Shown here in pieces: positions 46,752 through 56,493 of a stretch of 64,000 nt of DNA. The notes beneath the pieces are model-generated. The model was not told the DNA's origin. It saw nothing but the letters and a program-made list of their open reading frames with translations, and searched no databases. The DNA comes from DASTFY01 sp963769115 (lineage in GTDB: Bacteria > Actinomycetota > Acidimicrobiia > Acidimicrobiales > Ilumatobacteraceae): NCBI GenBank assembly GCA_963769115.1, contig CAVYKN010000009.1, positions 186,001 through 250,000 on the forward strand. The letters run 5' to 3'. Within the stretch, counting starts at the first letter, position 1; each line of letters starts with the position of its first letter. Made by a program: the position numbers and the translations under genes.

Positions 46752-49444
46752 ATGACGCTGTGGCCCCGGCTCGAACCACTGCTGGCCAAGGTGCAGAAAC
46801 CCGCCCGCTACATCGGTTGCGAAGACGGCGCCATCGTCCCCATCCACGGGCCGGGCAAGGTGTCGTGGCTGCTCGTCTATCCGGACACGTACGAGATCGG
46901 GCTCCCCAACCAGGGGCTGCAGATCCTCTACGAGATCCTGAACGAGCGGGACGACGCCGTGGCCGAGCGAGGCTACGCACCCTGGACCGACCTGGACCGT
47001 CGAGCTGCGCCACCACGGGCTGCCCCTCTTCTCGGTCGATTCCCACCGCGCCGCGTCCGAGTTCGACCTCCTCGCCTTCAACCTGTCGGCGGAGCTCGTC
47101 TACACGAACGTGCTGGCCTGCGTGGATCTGGCCGGCGTGCCCGTCCGCAACGAGGACCGGCGGGACGAGCACCCGCTGATCGCCGCCGGGGGCCACGCCA
47201 CCTTCAACCCCGAGCCGCTGGCCGACTACGTCGATCTCTTCGTCATCGGTGAGGGCGAGGAGGTGGTGTCCGAGATCACCGAGGTGGTCCGGGAGTGGAA
47301 GGCCTCGGGACGGCCCGAGGGCAGCCGTCATCAGGTGCTGCGCCGGCTGGCCGCGGTCGAGGGTGTGTACGTCCCGTCGATGTACGACGTCACCTACGAC
47401 GGACCCCGCCTGGTGGCCGTCACCCCGCGATATCCGGACGTCCCCGCGCAGATCGTCAAGCGCACCGTGGCCGATCTGGCCGACTGGCCCTACCCCAAGC
47501 GCCAGCTGGTCCCTCTGACGGAGGTGGTCCACGACCGCCTGTCCGTCGAGGTCTTCCGCGGCTGCACCAGAGGGTGCCGGTTCTGCCAGGCGGGGATGAT
47601 CACGAGGCCGGTGCGGGAGCGCCCGGCCGACCAGGTGCGGACCATGGTGCGGGAGGGGCTCCTGCGCACCGGCTACGACGAGGTGAGCCTCACCTCGCTG
47701 TCGACGGCCGACTTCTCGGGGATCGAGCGCGTGGTGGCGGAGACGGTGGACTCCACGGGGCTCTGCGGGCCGACGAGCGTCAGCCTGCCGTCGCTGCGGG
47801 TCGACGCCTTCACGGTGGGCGTCGCCGCCCAGGTGGCACGGGCGCGGCGTTCGGGTCTGACCTTCGCGCCGGAGGCGGGCACGTGGCGGCTTCGTTCCGT
47901 CATCAACAAGCTCATCACCGAGGAGGACCTGTACGGCGCGGTGGACGCGGCCTACAGCGAGGGGTGGAGCCGGATGAAGCTCTACTTCCTGACCGGGCTG
48001 CCCACCGAGACCGACGAGGACACGCTCGGCATCGCCGACCTGGCGCGCCAGTGCGTCGCCCTCGGGAAGCGCCACACCAACCGGGCCTCGGTCACCGTGT
48101 CCGTGGGCGGCTTCGTGCCGAAGCCCCACACGCCGTTCCAGTGGTTCGGCCAGAACACCATGGCGGAGATGCGCCGCAAGATCCAGCTCCTGCGCGACGC
48201 CACGGCCAAGGCGCGGGGCGTGCAGCTCAAGTGGCACGACCCGGCCGCGTCGCTGGTCGAGGGCCTGGCCAGCCGGGGTGACCGGCGGGTCGGGCGCGTG
48301 ATCGAACGGGTGTGGCGGTCGGGCGGCACGTTCCAGGAGTGGAGCGAGCACTTCGACCTGCGGCGCTGGGAGGAGGCCATGGCCGCCGAGGGCCTCTCGA
48401 TGGACTGGTACGTCCTGCGCCATCGAGACGAGGCCGAGGTGCTGCCCTGGGATCACATCTCGGCCGGGCTCCACAAGGACTTCCTGTGGCAGGACTGGCA
48501 GGAAGCGCTGGCCGAGCACGGGCTCGAGGACTGCCGCTGGACCCCCTGCTACGACTGCGGGGTCTGCACCGGCTACGGGCTCGAGCACGTGGTCGCCTCG
48601 CCGGTGGCTCCCGCCGGCGGCAGCCAGGGCACCGGCCAGGACCTCGCCCGCGGGCACGTCGTGCCCGTCGAGCTGGTGTCCCGGCGGGAGCCGGTGGGCG
48701 GTGGGGGTGGCGTGAGCAGCACCACCGTCCGGCTGCGCTACGCCAAGGAGGGCAAGGTCCGCTGGACCAGCCATCGCGACGCCGCTCGCATCTGGGAGCG
48801 GGCGCTGCGCAGGGCGGGCCTGGCCGTCGCCTACACCGAGGGCTTCTCGCCCCGGCCCCGCCTCCACTTCGGGCTCGCCCTGCCCACGGGCTACGAGTCC
48901 GATGTCGAGCTGCTCGAGGTCGACCTGGTGGAGCAGCCCGCCGTCGACGACCTTCCCGACCGGCTCACGGCCGCGCTGCCGGTCGGCTTCTCGGTGACGG
49001 CGGCCGCCGTCGCTCGAGGGCGGTGAGCCGTCGCTGCAGCAGGACGTCACCTCCTGCTCGTGGCGGATCGAGCTGCGTGAGGTGACATCCACCCGGGCCG
49101 AGGGCGCGGTCGCGGCTGCCCTCGCCGCCTCTACCCTTCCCCTGGCCCGTAGCCGCAAGGGCCACGAGACCCTCGACGACCTGCGGCCGGGCATCCTCGC
49201 CCTGTGCGTCGAGACCACCACGCAAGACGGTCCGCCCGTCCTGCTGGCCGATCTCGCCACCCAACCCCGGGCGTTGCGTCCCAGCGAGCTGCTGGCGGCG
49301 TGCTTCCCTGAGGTGGCGGAACCGATCGACATCACCCACCGGGTGCGCCGCACCCATCAGTGGATCGAACGTGACGGCGCCCGCCGGGAACCCCTCCCGG
49401 TGCCGGCGACGTCCCAGACGCATGCTCTGGGAGCGTGCGCATGA
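46752..49444 (+). CDS. Radical SAM protein fused to a DUF2344 domain (two frameshifts)
   Basis: About 896 aa. Residues 1-230 form the B12-binding-like N-terminal region (PARYIGCEDGAIV, LLVYPDTYEIGLPNQGLQILY); the radical SAM core has the cluster loop CTRGCRFCQAG, then LSTADFSGIE and FAPEAGTWRLR; a cysteine-rich segment CYDCGVCTGYG follows. The C-terminal 230 residues are DUF2344 (RLRYAKEGKVRWTSHRD, EGFSPRPRLHFGLALPTG). The family (TIGR03960 plus TIGR03936) sits beside rne/rplU in many actinobacteria and clostridia and its reaction is unknown. Extra bases near 46998 and 49018. Confidence 0.9.
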
Positions 49445-49459
49445 GAAGGACACAGACGG

Positions 49460-51458
49460 ATGACCGAGCAGGATCGCCCCCTGGAGCTCTCGCAGCCCGA
49501 ACCCGCCGACGGCGACACCGCCCCGGGCGCTGAGGGCGCCCCGGGCGAGGCCGACGGCGAACCCGCCCTCCGCACCTCGTCCGCGGCGCGCCGCCGACGC
49601 CGGGGCTCCCGAGGAGGAAGAGGCCGTCGCCGCCCAGGCGTGACGGCCACGGACGGCGATGAGCCCGACGACGAGGACGGGCTCGCCGAGGATGGTCTCG
49701 AGGACAGCCGAGCACGGGTGACGCCGTCGATGGGCGCGACGCGGACGCCGCCGGACGTGACGGCCGGCCGGGTTCGAATCCGGCGCGGTTCGAGGGGGCG
49801 CCGTCGGGCGCCGGTCGATCCCGAGGAGCTGCCTGATCTCCCCGGTGAGGGCCGTGTGCAGGATCCGGCGGCCGCCGAGCGCGTGCTCGTCCGCAAGCCC
49901 CAGATCGGCGACACCCGCCCCGCCCCGGCGTCCGCCGCTCCGGCCGGACGGTCCCCCCGCTCCGAGCGGGTCGCCCGGCCGCCGGCCGACGGCGCCAAGC
50001 CCGGGTCCTCCGGCGCCGCCGCGTCCACGGCCGGGGACAAGACCAAGCGCCGGCGCAAGACGAGCCGGACCGGCGGAGCCCAGGCCAAGGGTCATCCCGC
50101 CGGGCCGGTGGCCCTGGACGCCGACGTGCTGGAGCGCCGCCGGGGCCGTGAGCGCAACGGCCGCCCGGTCGGTCGCTACCTGATGTGCGTCCACGTCCGC
50201 CCGGACCTCGTCCAGATCGCCGTCCTCCAGGGCCGCAACCTCATCGAGCACTACGTCAGCCGGCCGTCCGACGACGTGGCCCAGATCCACGGCAACATCT
50301 ACGTCGGGCGGGTCCAGAACGTGCTCCCGGGGATGGAAGCGGCCTTCGTGGACATCGGGACGCCCAAGAACGCGGTGCTCTACCGCGGGGACGTCCAGTA
50401 CGACGCCGAGGACCTGCTGGAGCCGGCCAAGGACAGGCCGCGGGGCGCCGACCGCCCCCGCATCGAGCAGCTCCTCAAGAACAAGCAGCTCATCGTCACG
50501 CAGGTCACCAAGAACCCGATCGGGGCCAAGGGCGCCCGCCTCACCCAGGAGGTGTCGCTGCCCGGCCGGTTCGTCGTGCTGATCCCCAACTCGAAGACCT
50601 ACGGCATCTCCAAGCGGCTGGCCGACGACGAGCGGCGGCGGCTGCGGTCGATCCTGGATCGGGTGAAGCCCGAGGAGCACGGCCTGATCGTGCGCACGGC
50701 GGCCGAGAGCGTGAGCGAGGAGGAGCTGCAGGCCGACGTGCTGCGCCTGGCCGGCCAGTGGGAGACCATCAGCGCCAAGGCCAAGCAGGTCCGCTCGCCG
50801 TCCCTCCTGTACCGGGAGCCCGGGCTGGCCGTGCGGGTCATCCGGGAGGAGCTCAACGCCGACTACCGGGGTGTCGTCATCGACGATCCCGAGCTCTACG
50901 CCGAGGTCAGGGACTACGTGGGCGCCCTCAACCCCGAGCTGGCGGACCGCATCGAGTTCTACGACCCCGACGACCGAGGGACTCCCGCTCTTCGAGAAGC
51001 ACCACGTCCACGAGCAGCTCCACAAGGCGCTCGACCGCAAGGTGTGGCTGCCCTCGGGCGGGTCGCTCATCGTCGAGCACACCGAGGCGCTCACGGTCAT
51101 CGACGTGAACACCGGCAAGAACGTCGGCACCTCCAACCTGGAGGAGACGGTCTTCCACAACAACCTGGAGGCGGCCGACGAGATCGCCCGCCAGCTCCGG
51201 CTCCGCGACATCGGCGGGATCATCGTCATCGACTTCATCGACATGGAGATCAGGGAGAACCGCCAGCGGGTGGTGGCCTCCTTCCGGGAGGCTCTGGCCC
51301 GGGACAAGACCCGCACGCAGGTGTTCGACATCTCCGACCTGGGTCTGGTCGAGATGACCCGCAAGCGCATCGGCGAGGGCCTGCTGACGGCGTTCGCGCA
51401 GACCTGCCCCAACTGCGAAGGGCGTGGCCTGGTGGTCGATCACTCCCTCATCGGGTAG
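49460..51458 (+). CDS. rne: Ribonuclease E/G (frameshifted)
   Basis: About 665-aa endoribonuclease for rRNA and mRNA processing. Residues 1-230 are a low-complexity, Arg/Gly/Ala-rich extension (RRRRRGSRGGRGRRR) that may bind RNA or partner enzymes. The catalytic core has an S1 domain (NIYVGRVQNVLPGMEAAFVD), the RNase H/5' sensor region (VRTAAES), metal site VIDVNTGKNVG and IIVIDFIDM, and the Zn-link CPNCEGRG. One extra base near 50990 breaks it. The stop is 14 bases before rplU. Confidence 0.93.
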
Positions 51459-51472
51459 GCTCGCTCTTCGCT

Positions 51473-51823
51473 ATGTACGCAGTCATCACCGCCGGAGGAC
51501 GCCAGGAGCGCGTCGTCGAGGGCCAGCGAGTCGAGGTCGACCTGCTCAGCGCCGCCGAGGGCGACGAGGTCACCTTCGCGGCTGTCCTCCTCGTCGACGG
51601 GGACACCGTCCTCGCCACGCCGGAGCAGCTGAACGGCGCCGCCGTCACGGCCACCGTGGTCGGCCAGGCCAAGGGCCCCAAGATCAACGGCTTCACGTAC
51701 AAGCGGCGCACCAACCAGCGCCGGCGCTTCGGGCACCGCCAGAAGTACTCGGTCGTCGAGATCACCAGCATCCCCGGCGCACGCGGCAAGAGCTCGAAGA
51801 GCTCGAAGGCTGAGGAGGCCTAG
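51473..51823 (+). CDS. rplU: 50S ribosomal protein L21
   Basis: 116 aa: MYAVITAGGRQERVVEGQ, VLLVDGDTVLATPE, KGPKINGFTYKRRTNQRRRFGHRQKYSVVEI (cited in part). The N-terminal GGRQ replaces the usual GGKQ. A TAGGCT box lies 11 bases upstream of the ATG. Intact; abuts rpmA with no gap. Confidence 0.97.
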   Translation: MYAVITAGGRQERVVEGQRVEVDLLSAAEGDEVTFAAVLLVDGDTVLATPEQLNGAAVTATVVGQAKGPKINGFTYKRRTNQRRRFGHRQKYSVVEITSIPGARGKSSKSSKAEEA

Positions 51824-52078
51824 ATGTCCAAGACGAAGGGCGGCGGGTCCACCCGCAACGGGCGGGACTCCAACGCCCAGCGCCTCGGCGTCAAGGTGTT
51901 CGACGGCACCAAGGTGACGGCCGGCACGATCATCGTGCGGCAGCGGGGCACCAAGTTCCACCCGGGCCGCAACGTCGGCCGCGGCGGGGACGACACCCTC
52001 TTCGCCACTGCCGAGGGCACGGTGAAGTTCGGCCAGCGGAACAACCGCAAGCTGGTCGACGTCAACCCCGTCGGCTGA
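51824..52078 (+). CDS. rpmA: 50S ribosomal protein L27
   Basis: 84 aa: KTKGGGSTRNGRDSNAQRLG and the conserved TIIVRQRGTKFHPG with GRGGDDTLFA. The short N-terminus reaches the peptidyl-transferase centre; there is no Firmicutes-style cleaved extension. Normally obgE follows; here dgt and an accessory island (52.1-57.3 kb) come between. Confidence 0.97.
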   Translation: MSKTKGGGSTRNGRDSNAQRLGVKVFDGTKVTAGTIIVRQRGTKFHPGRNVGRGGDDTLFATAEGTVKFGQRNNRKLVDVNPVG

Positions 52079-52093
52079 CGGCGCGGCCGCAGC

Positions 52094-52111
52094 GCGCGGA
52101 CGAGTCCGCGC
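52094..52111. terminator. Hairpin between rpmA and dgt
   Basis: GCGCGGA-CGAG-TCCGCGC, a 7-bp stem with a tetraloop, followed on the plus strand by TTCGATT. It sits between convergent stops and probably ends both transcripts. Confidence 0.55.
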
Positions 52112-52132
52112 TTCGATTGCGCGTCACGGCTC

Positions 52133-53245
52133 TCAGCGCACGCCTTGGGGCAGCTTGGCCGGGTCCCAGCCCAGGAGCGCGACGGCCTGCGCGCAGGCGA
52201 AGCGATCGGTCATGCCGCCGACGTAGGTGACGGCGGCGCGCACCGCCGCCTCGCTGCCGGCCTCGACGCCCTCCTGGCGGTCGGCGGGTAGGAGGTTCGG
52301 GCGGTCGGCGTAGTGCTCGACGAGCGCCCGCAGCACGGAGATCACCCGTTCGGCCTGGGCGACGGAGGCCGGTCGCAGGTAGACGTGCGTGTAGTTGAAG
52401 TGGCGGAACGCGGCCAGCGCCTCGGCCGCCGGCGCCGTCATCCCCACCTGTCCGCTGGAGAGGCCGGCCTCGACCATGGCGTCGATGAAGGTCCCGAGCT
52501 GCTCGCCGCGTTCGCGCCCGGCCGTCTCGGCGACGGTGCCGGGGAGCATCGAAGGCGTCACGATGCCGGCCGAGACCGCATCCTCGAAGTCGTGGCACAC
52601 GTAGGCGACCCGGTCGGCCCAGGAGACGACCTCTCCCTCCGGCGTGGCCGGAGCCGGGCGGGACCAGGAGTGGTTGCGGATGCCGTCGAGCGTCTCCTCG
52701 CACAGGTTGAGCGGATCCAGGACGACGTCGGCCCCCCAGACGGCGTGGTCGTACCCCTCGGCCACGTAGGGGCTCAGAGCGTCCTCGCTGGCGTGCCCAC
52801 CGGGCCCGTGACCGCAGTCGTGCCCGAGGGCGATGGCTTCGGCGAGGGCGACGTTGAGGCCGAGGGCGGACGCCACGCCCCGGGCGACCTGCGCCACCTC
52901 CAGGGCGTGCGTGAGACGGGTGCGCTGGTGGTCGTCCGGGAAGACGAACACCTGGGTCTTGCCGGCCAGGCGGCGGAAGGCGGCGGCGTGCAGGATGCGA
53001 TCCCGGTCCCGCTCGAAGCACGTCCGCCACGGGTCCGGCTCCTCCTGCTTCCGGCGGTGGCCGGCGCCACGTGCCCGTGTGGCGCCCGGAGCCATGGCGG
53101 CGTCCTCGGCCGCCTCGCGGGCCGCGCGGTCCATGCTGTGGGCCGGCCCGGGGCCGGCGCTCGAGCCCTCGTGGGCCAGCACGATGCCCTGCGCGGCGTG
53201 GCCGCCCATGGTGGCGCCCCACGCCTGGGCCCGATCGGTCGTCAT
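52133..53245 (-). CDS. dgt: dNTP triphosphohydrolase (dGTPase family)
   Basis: 370-aa HD-domain enzyme hydrolysing dNTPs to nucleosides and triphosphate. RDRILHAAAFRRLAGKTQVF, RLTHALEVAQVAR (first HD His), LGHDCGHGPGGHASED (HD pair) and SWADRVAYVCHDFEDAV (last Asp) are seen. In many bacteria dgt lies before dnaG. Here it stands alone, divergent from the truncated HNH gene, and starts leaderless at ATG 53245. Confidence 0.92.
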   Translation of the reverse strand: MTTDRAQAWGATMGGHAAQGIVLAHEGSSAGPGPAHSMDRAAREAAEDAAMAPGATRARGAGHRRKQEEPDPWRTCFERDRDRILHAAAFRRLAGKTQVFVFPDDHQRTRLTHALEVAQVARGVASALGLNVALAEAIALGHDCGHGPGGHASEDALSPYVAEGYDHAVWGADVVLDPLNLCEETLDGIRNHSWSRPAPATPEGEVVSWADRVAYVCHDFEDAVSAGIVTPSMLPGTVAETAGRERGEQLGTFIDAMVEAGLSSGQVGMTAPAAEALAAFRHFNYTHVYLRPASVAQAERVISVLRALVEHYADRPNLLPADRQEGVEAGSEAAVRAAVTYVGGMTDRFACAQAVALLGWDPAKLPQGVR

Positions 53246-53252
53246 GCCCACG

Positions 53253-53258
53253 AGGGTA
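53253..53258 (-). promoter_or_regulatory. TANNNT -10 box for dgt
   Basis: TACCCT on the minus strand, seven bases before ATG 53245; leaderless arrangement. Confidence 0.5.
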
Positions 53259-53296
53259 CGCCGAGGGTGTAGCGGAGAACTCTGTTGCACCCTCTA

Positions 53297-53310
53297 CGTA
53301 CACTTGTTCG
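53297..53310. promoter_or_regulatory. SOS (LexA) box-like palindrome
   Basis: CGTAC-ACTT-GTTCG matches the actinobacterial LexA operator CGAAC-N4-GTTCG with one mismatch. It ends one base before the ATG of the DUF222/HNH fragment. 13E12-family genes in Mycobacterium tuberculosis are known to be LexA-controlled, which makes this placement meaningful. It could also influence dgt, whose start is 52 bases away. Confidence 0.5.
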
Positions 53311-53311
53311 T

Positions 53312-53665
53312 ATGCGGTTGGCGGAGGTGCACGAACTGGTGGAGGCGGTGGGCAGAGTGGATCCGGCCTGTCGCGATCGGGGGGTGTTGGCGGAGGTGGT
53401 GGCCTCGTCCGCTCGATTGCGCGCCTGGCTCGCGGGCTGCCAGGCTCAGGCCAAGCAACTCAGCGAGGCCGAGAGCATCTCCGAGGTGATTGCCCCAGAT
53501 GGCACGTGTGACCTCCGCTGGGCGACGATCTTCGTGCAGTCGTATCTCTTGCACTACTACGACGGCGGGCTCGACGTGGAGGCAGCCGTGGCGAAGGCGA
53601 ATCAGGCACCTGACCTGGTACCGATGACCATCTGGCGAGACGGGATCAAAATCGTGGTCGGGTGA
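53312..53665 (+). pseudogene. 5' fragment of a DUF222/13E12 HNH endonuclease gene joined to foreign sequence
   Basis: 117-codon ORF. The first 55-60 residues (MRLAEVHELVEAVGRVD, VLAEVVASSARLRAWLAGCQ) look like the N-terminus of DUF222/HNH (13E12 repeat) proteins, normally 400-500 aa long. After about residue 60 the sequence (DGTCDLRWATIFVQSYLLHY, WRDGIKIVVG) is unlike the family and I do not recognise it. The missing HNH end lies at 57140-57271. It may still be translated as a short protein. Confidence 0.6.
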
Positions 53666-53743
53666 CAGGTTCGGTGCGGCAAGACGTCGGTCGACTGATG
53701 CTCGGATCCATCTGCTATCGCCGGCCGCGGGTGCCCCGCGAGG

Positions 53744-54388
53744 TCACGTTGCGGGTCGGGCTTCTCGATCCCTGGTGTCGCTGAGCCTGTGCCCATCGGT
53801 CGGGCCTGGTTCGACTTGAACGGTGATAAACCGAAACTGGCCAGCGCAGATAGGGTCGAGCGCGGGATACGGTTGCCAAACGATCGGATACCGGCCCCGC
53901 AGGACGATCGTTCTCTCCCGACCGCGGGTTGTGCCTGGACCCGCGTGCGAGGCCCAGCCGAGGGACCCCGTCAACGTCGCGCCGTCCTGCATCCTGAAGG
54001 CTTCGTCGATCGAGCCTGGCCGGCCAGCCGACCACACCTGAGGATCGTTCGACAACACAACCGCGTAGCCGACATCAGCCCAACCGCTCGCACAGAAGCG
54101 TTCAAGCCTCTCGATGTCCTTCACCACGTCGTAGCGCGACAGCGGCTGTGCCGCTTGGTCGCGGAGCCGGAAGTACTCACCGTCTACCGTCACTTCGAAC
54201 GCACGAACGAGGTACTTGAACTCCACCGCCACGCGAGTGCCGCCGATCGTGAACCGCATGTCGACCGCTTCTCTGAGCGCTGGATCCGAACGAAGCTCCA
54301 GCCGAATCACGGCATCTGCCCGTAACAGACGCAGCTGCCACGCGAACGCGTGCTGAAAGTCGGCCTGGTGACAGCGGTTCGCCCACAC
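53744..54388 (-). CDS. PD-(D/E)XK nuclease-like protein
   Basis: 214-aa protein without a close family I can name. Residues 20-65 have the layout of a PD-(D/E)XK core: QLRLLRADAVIRLELRSDP, then VDMRFTIGGTRVAVEFKYLV, giving a D then E-x-K separated by a strand. ERLERFCASGWADVGYAVVLSND is like the second half of a restriction-enzyme fold. It lies 68 bases downstream of the Mrr-like gene on the same strand, so the two may act together. Start GTG 54388. Unbroken. Confidence 0.55.
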   Translation of the reverse strand: MWANRCHQADFQHAFAWQLRLLRADAVIRLELRSDPALREAVDMRFTIGGTRVAVEFKYLVRAFEVTVDGEYFRLRDQAAQPLSRYDVVKDIERLERFCASGWADVGYAVVLSNDPQVWSAGRPGSIDEAFRMQDGATLTGSLGWASHAGPGTTRGRERTIVLRGRYPIVWQPYPALDPICAGQFRFITVQVEPGPTDGHRLSDTRDREARPAT

Positions 54389-54456
54389 CCTCCAGTCTTG
54401 CGCTCGACTATTGCCTGTGCGCTACGTAGGTTGCGTCCGAGCGCTCACCGCCGCGG

Positions 54457-55007
54457 TCAGGAGCTGACGGCGCCCCGATCAACCGCGTAGACGCGGCGGA
54501 GAGGGAGGACCCGCTTCCACTCGGTGGCGAGGCCGTCGTAGTGCTCGAGTACGAGGTCGACCAGCTGTGTGCCGTTCAGGAGGCGAAGATCTTGACGGGT
54601 GCGCTCCAGGTGAAGCGCGTCATTCGAGTACGAGCCGAGAGTCACGAACAGACCGAGCTCATCCGCCATGGGCCAACGCGCCCGCGAGCTTCTGAACGTC
54701 TGGGGCACCGATTGTGGCGATCGTTCTCTTGCATTGCACCTTGATGATTGGCGGCTCGATCGCGAGTGGATCTCGACTGGCGATCACGTCGACGCCGCCG
54801 TCGCCACTGGCAACCGTTGCATTGGCTCTGTAGCCCATGGCGCATAGGAGGGCGGCGACGAAGTGCTCAAAGCGATAGGCGTCCATGTGGTGCAGCGTGT
54901 CGACCACAAAGTCCCGGCTGTACGTGTCGACACGCTCAGCGTTGGACTGACGGTATCGCTCGAGCAAGCTGTCAGGTCGCGTGGTCGGGTGGTGCGCCGA
55001 GCCGCAT
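54457..55007 (-). CDS. Mrr-like type IV restriction endonuclease (frameshifted)
   Basis: About 182-aa Mrr catalytic-domain protein: MDAYRFEHFVAALLCAMGYRA, SGDGGVDVIASRDP and IIKVQCKRTIATIGAPDVQKLAGAL give the D...QxK active site of Mrr-type PD-(D/E)XK enzymes, then LFVTLGSYSNDALHLE. Mrr enzymes cut methylated foreign DNA. Extra bases near 54670 and 54978 break it; 551 nt is 3n+2. The proposed ATG 55007 (MRLGAPPDHAT) needs the second repair; TTG 54967 is the unrepaired alternative. No separate N-terminal recognition domain is seen. Confidence 0.68.
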
Positions 55008-55029
55008 ATCGCGGCACTATGCGCTCGCT

Positions 55030-56223
55030 GTGACCGAGGATAAGCAAGTCGACGACGAATGGCGCTCGATGTCCGCCGCCTCGGACCTGGTGCGGGAGGC
55101 GTTCCACACGGAGGAGCGGCGCGTCGACTGGCACTCAGGCCTGGCGGGCGCACTGGCCGCGGTCGGGCCTCTCGCTATCGGGCTGGCGGTCGACGAGGGG
55201 GCGGCTGGGTTCATGGCCGCCCTCGGGGGGCTGAACGTCGCGCTCTGCGTGCCTCGCGCCGATCTGAGAGCGCGGCTGTGGTGGGGCTCGCTGGCCGTGC
55301 TCGGCTCAGCGGCCGCAGTCGTGGTCGCCGGTGCCGCGAGCAAGGGCGACGCCCGCCTGGTCCTGCTTTCGTTCGCCTGGGTCGCGGTCTGGGCCTTCTT
55401 CCGGGCGGCCGGACCGGCCGGCGCGCTGCTGGGGTTCGCGAACTCGGCGGTCTTCGTGGTCGTCGCCGGCCTCCCAACCACCGCCCCGCTCGGTGAGCAG
55501 CTCACCTGGTTCGCGCTGGGTGCGGTTCCCGGCCTGGCGCTGATGGTCGTCGCTCGCCGCCGCCCGGGGCGGTCGATCCCGGTCGGCCTCGAAGCGCTGC
55601 GGAAGGTGGGCTCGGCGCTGCGGCACGACACCGCTCTGCGGGCCTACGCCCTGCGCCTGGCCGTCGCCGTCGGGGCGGGCAGCCTGTTCTACCGCCTGGT
55701 CGATCTGCCGCACGGCTACTGGGTACCGCTGACGACCCTCGCGATCCTCCAACCGACCGGACACGGCACACTCGTGCGCAGCCTCCAGCGCGTCGCGGGC
55801 ACGCTGCTCGCGGCGGCCCTGATCGTGGGCGTCCTCCTCGCGACGGACAACCACTGGCTCCTTGTGGCCTGGGCCTTGGTCACCGCGTTCCTGCTCTACG
55901 CGCTCGACGAGCGCGGATACTTCTGGCTCGTTGTGCTGCTCACCCCTACCGTGCTGCTGATGATCAGCGCCGTCGACTTCGCGGGCGACACCGTGGCCCT
56001 CGACCGCGTGGCCGACACCATGCTCGGCATCGTGATCGGGCTGGCCTTCGGCGAGCTCGCCAGCGTTCCCCGCGGACCCGTGATGCCCGCCGACCTTGAG
56101 GCCGCGTCGCTCGACACCCACAATGCTCGACGGTCGAGAGCACACGACGGCGCGCGCCATCACTGCCCCATGGGCGCGCGGCTCCTGTTGCCACCGCCTG
56201 GCCACGACTCGTGGGAGGCGTGA
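55030..56223 (+). CDS. FUSC-family membrane protein
   Basis: 397-aa protein with two sets of hydrophobic helices separated by a cytoplasmic stretch, as in FUSC (fusaric acid resistance/aromatic acid exporter) proteins. First set from WHSGLAGALAAVGPLAIGLAV to VPGLALMVVARR; second set with the FUSC_2 signature LPHGYWVPLTTLAILQPTG, SLQRVAGTLLAAALIVG and LDRVADTMLGIVIGLAFG. Shorter than E. coli AaeB. The start GTG 55030 is 22 bases from the divergent Mrr start. Probable efflux or wall-linked function; unknown substrate. Confidence 0.85.
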   Translation: MTEDKQVDDEWRSMSAASDLVREAFHTEERRVDWHSGLAGALAAVGPLAIGLAVDEGAAGFMAALGGLNVALCVPRADLRARLWWGSLAVLGSAAAVVVAGAASKGDARLVLLSFAWVAVWAFFRAAGPAGALLGFANSAVFVVVAGLPTTAPLGEQLTWFALGAVPGLALMVVARRRPGRSIPVGLEALRKVGSALRHDTALRAYALRLAVAVGAGSLFYRLVDLPHGYWVPLTTLAILQPTGHGTLVRSLQRVAGTLLAAALIVGVLLATDNHWLLVAWALVTAFLLYALDERGYFWLVVLLTPTVLLMISAVDFAGDTVALDRVADTMLGIVIGLAFGELASVPRGPVMPADLEAASLDTHNARRSRAHDGARHHCPMGARLLLPPPGHDSWEA

Positions 56224-56302
56224 CACGCCCTTCGTCCAGGTGTCGGACGCGCTCCCTTGAACGATGCGATCGCCGGCTGGGAATCCTCGAGACAGGAGCT
56301 TT

Positions 56303-56419
56303 GTGCGGTGCGCTTCCTACGTCTTCGCCAAGAGCGCGACGCGGGAGCCGGACCGTTGGACTGGGACTGTGCTCGTCTGCGGCCAATGCGGTTACGCGGT
56401 GTACGAGCCAGGGACCTGA
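56303..56419 (+). CDS. Tiny Cys-pair protein
   Basis: 38-codon ORF starting at GTG 56303, four bases after a good AGGAG. It encodes VRCASYVFAKSATREPD ... VLVCGQCGYAVYEPGT, ending in a CxxCGY zinc-knuckle-like turn with a third Cys near the start. Too short to be certain; it may be a remnant of a longer zinc-ribbon protein. It fills part of the 270-base gap after the FUSC gene. Confidence 0.35.
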   Translation: MRCASYVFAKSATREPDRWTGTVLVCGQCGYAVYEPGT

Positions 56420-56493
56420 GGGCACGTCACGCCTTGGCCCAGTAGATTGTCCGGGCTGACATCCGTGCGATCAGTGGGGGCAGGCCTCGCTGC

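Noticed and set aside
49767..49784. tRNA T-arm-like sequence (GTTCGAAT between GCCGG and CCGGC)
   Set aside because: It lies inside the rne coding region, the loop is one base too long, and no acceptor, D or anticodon arm can be folded around it.
56211..56459. 82-aa open frame after the FUSC gene
   Set aside because: Composition is that of a shadow frame, with no ribosome site or domain; the overlapping 38-residue frame at 56303 has a better start.
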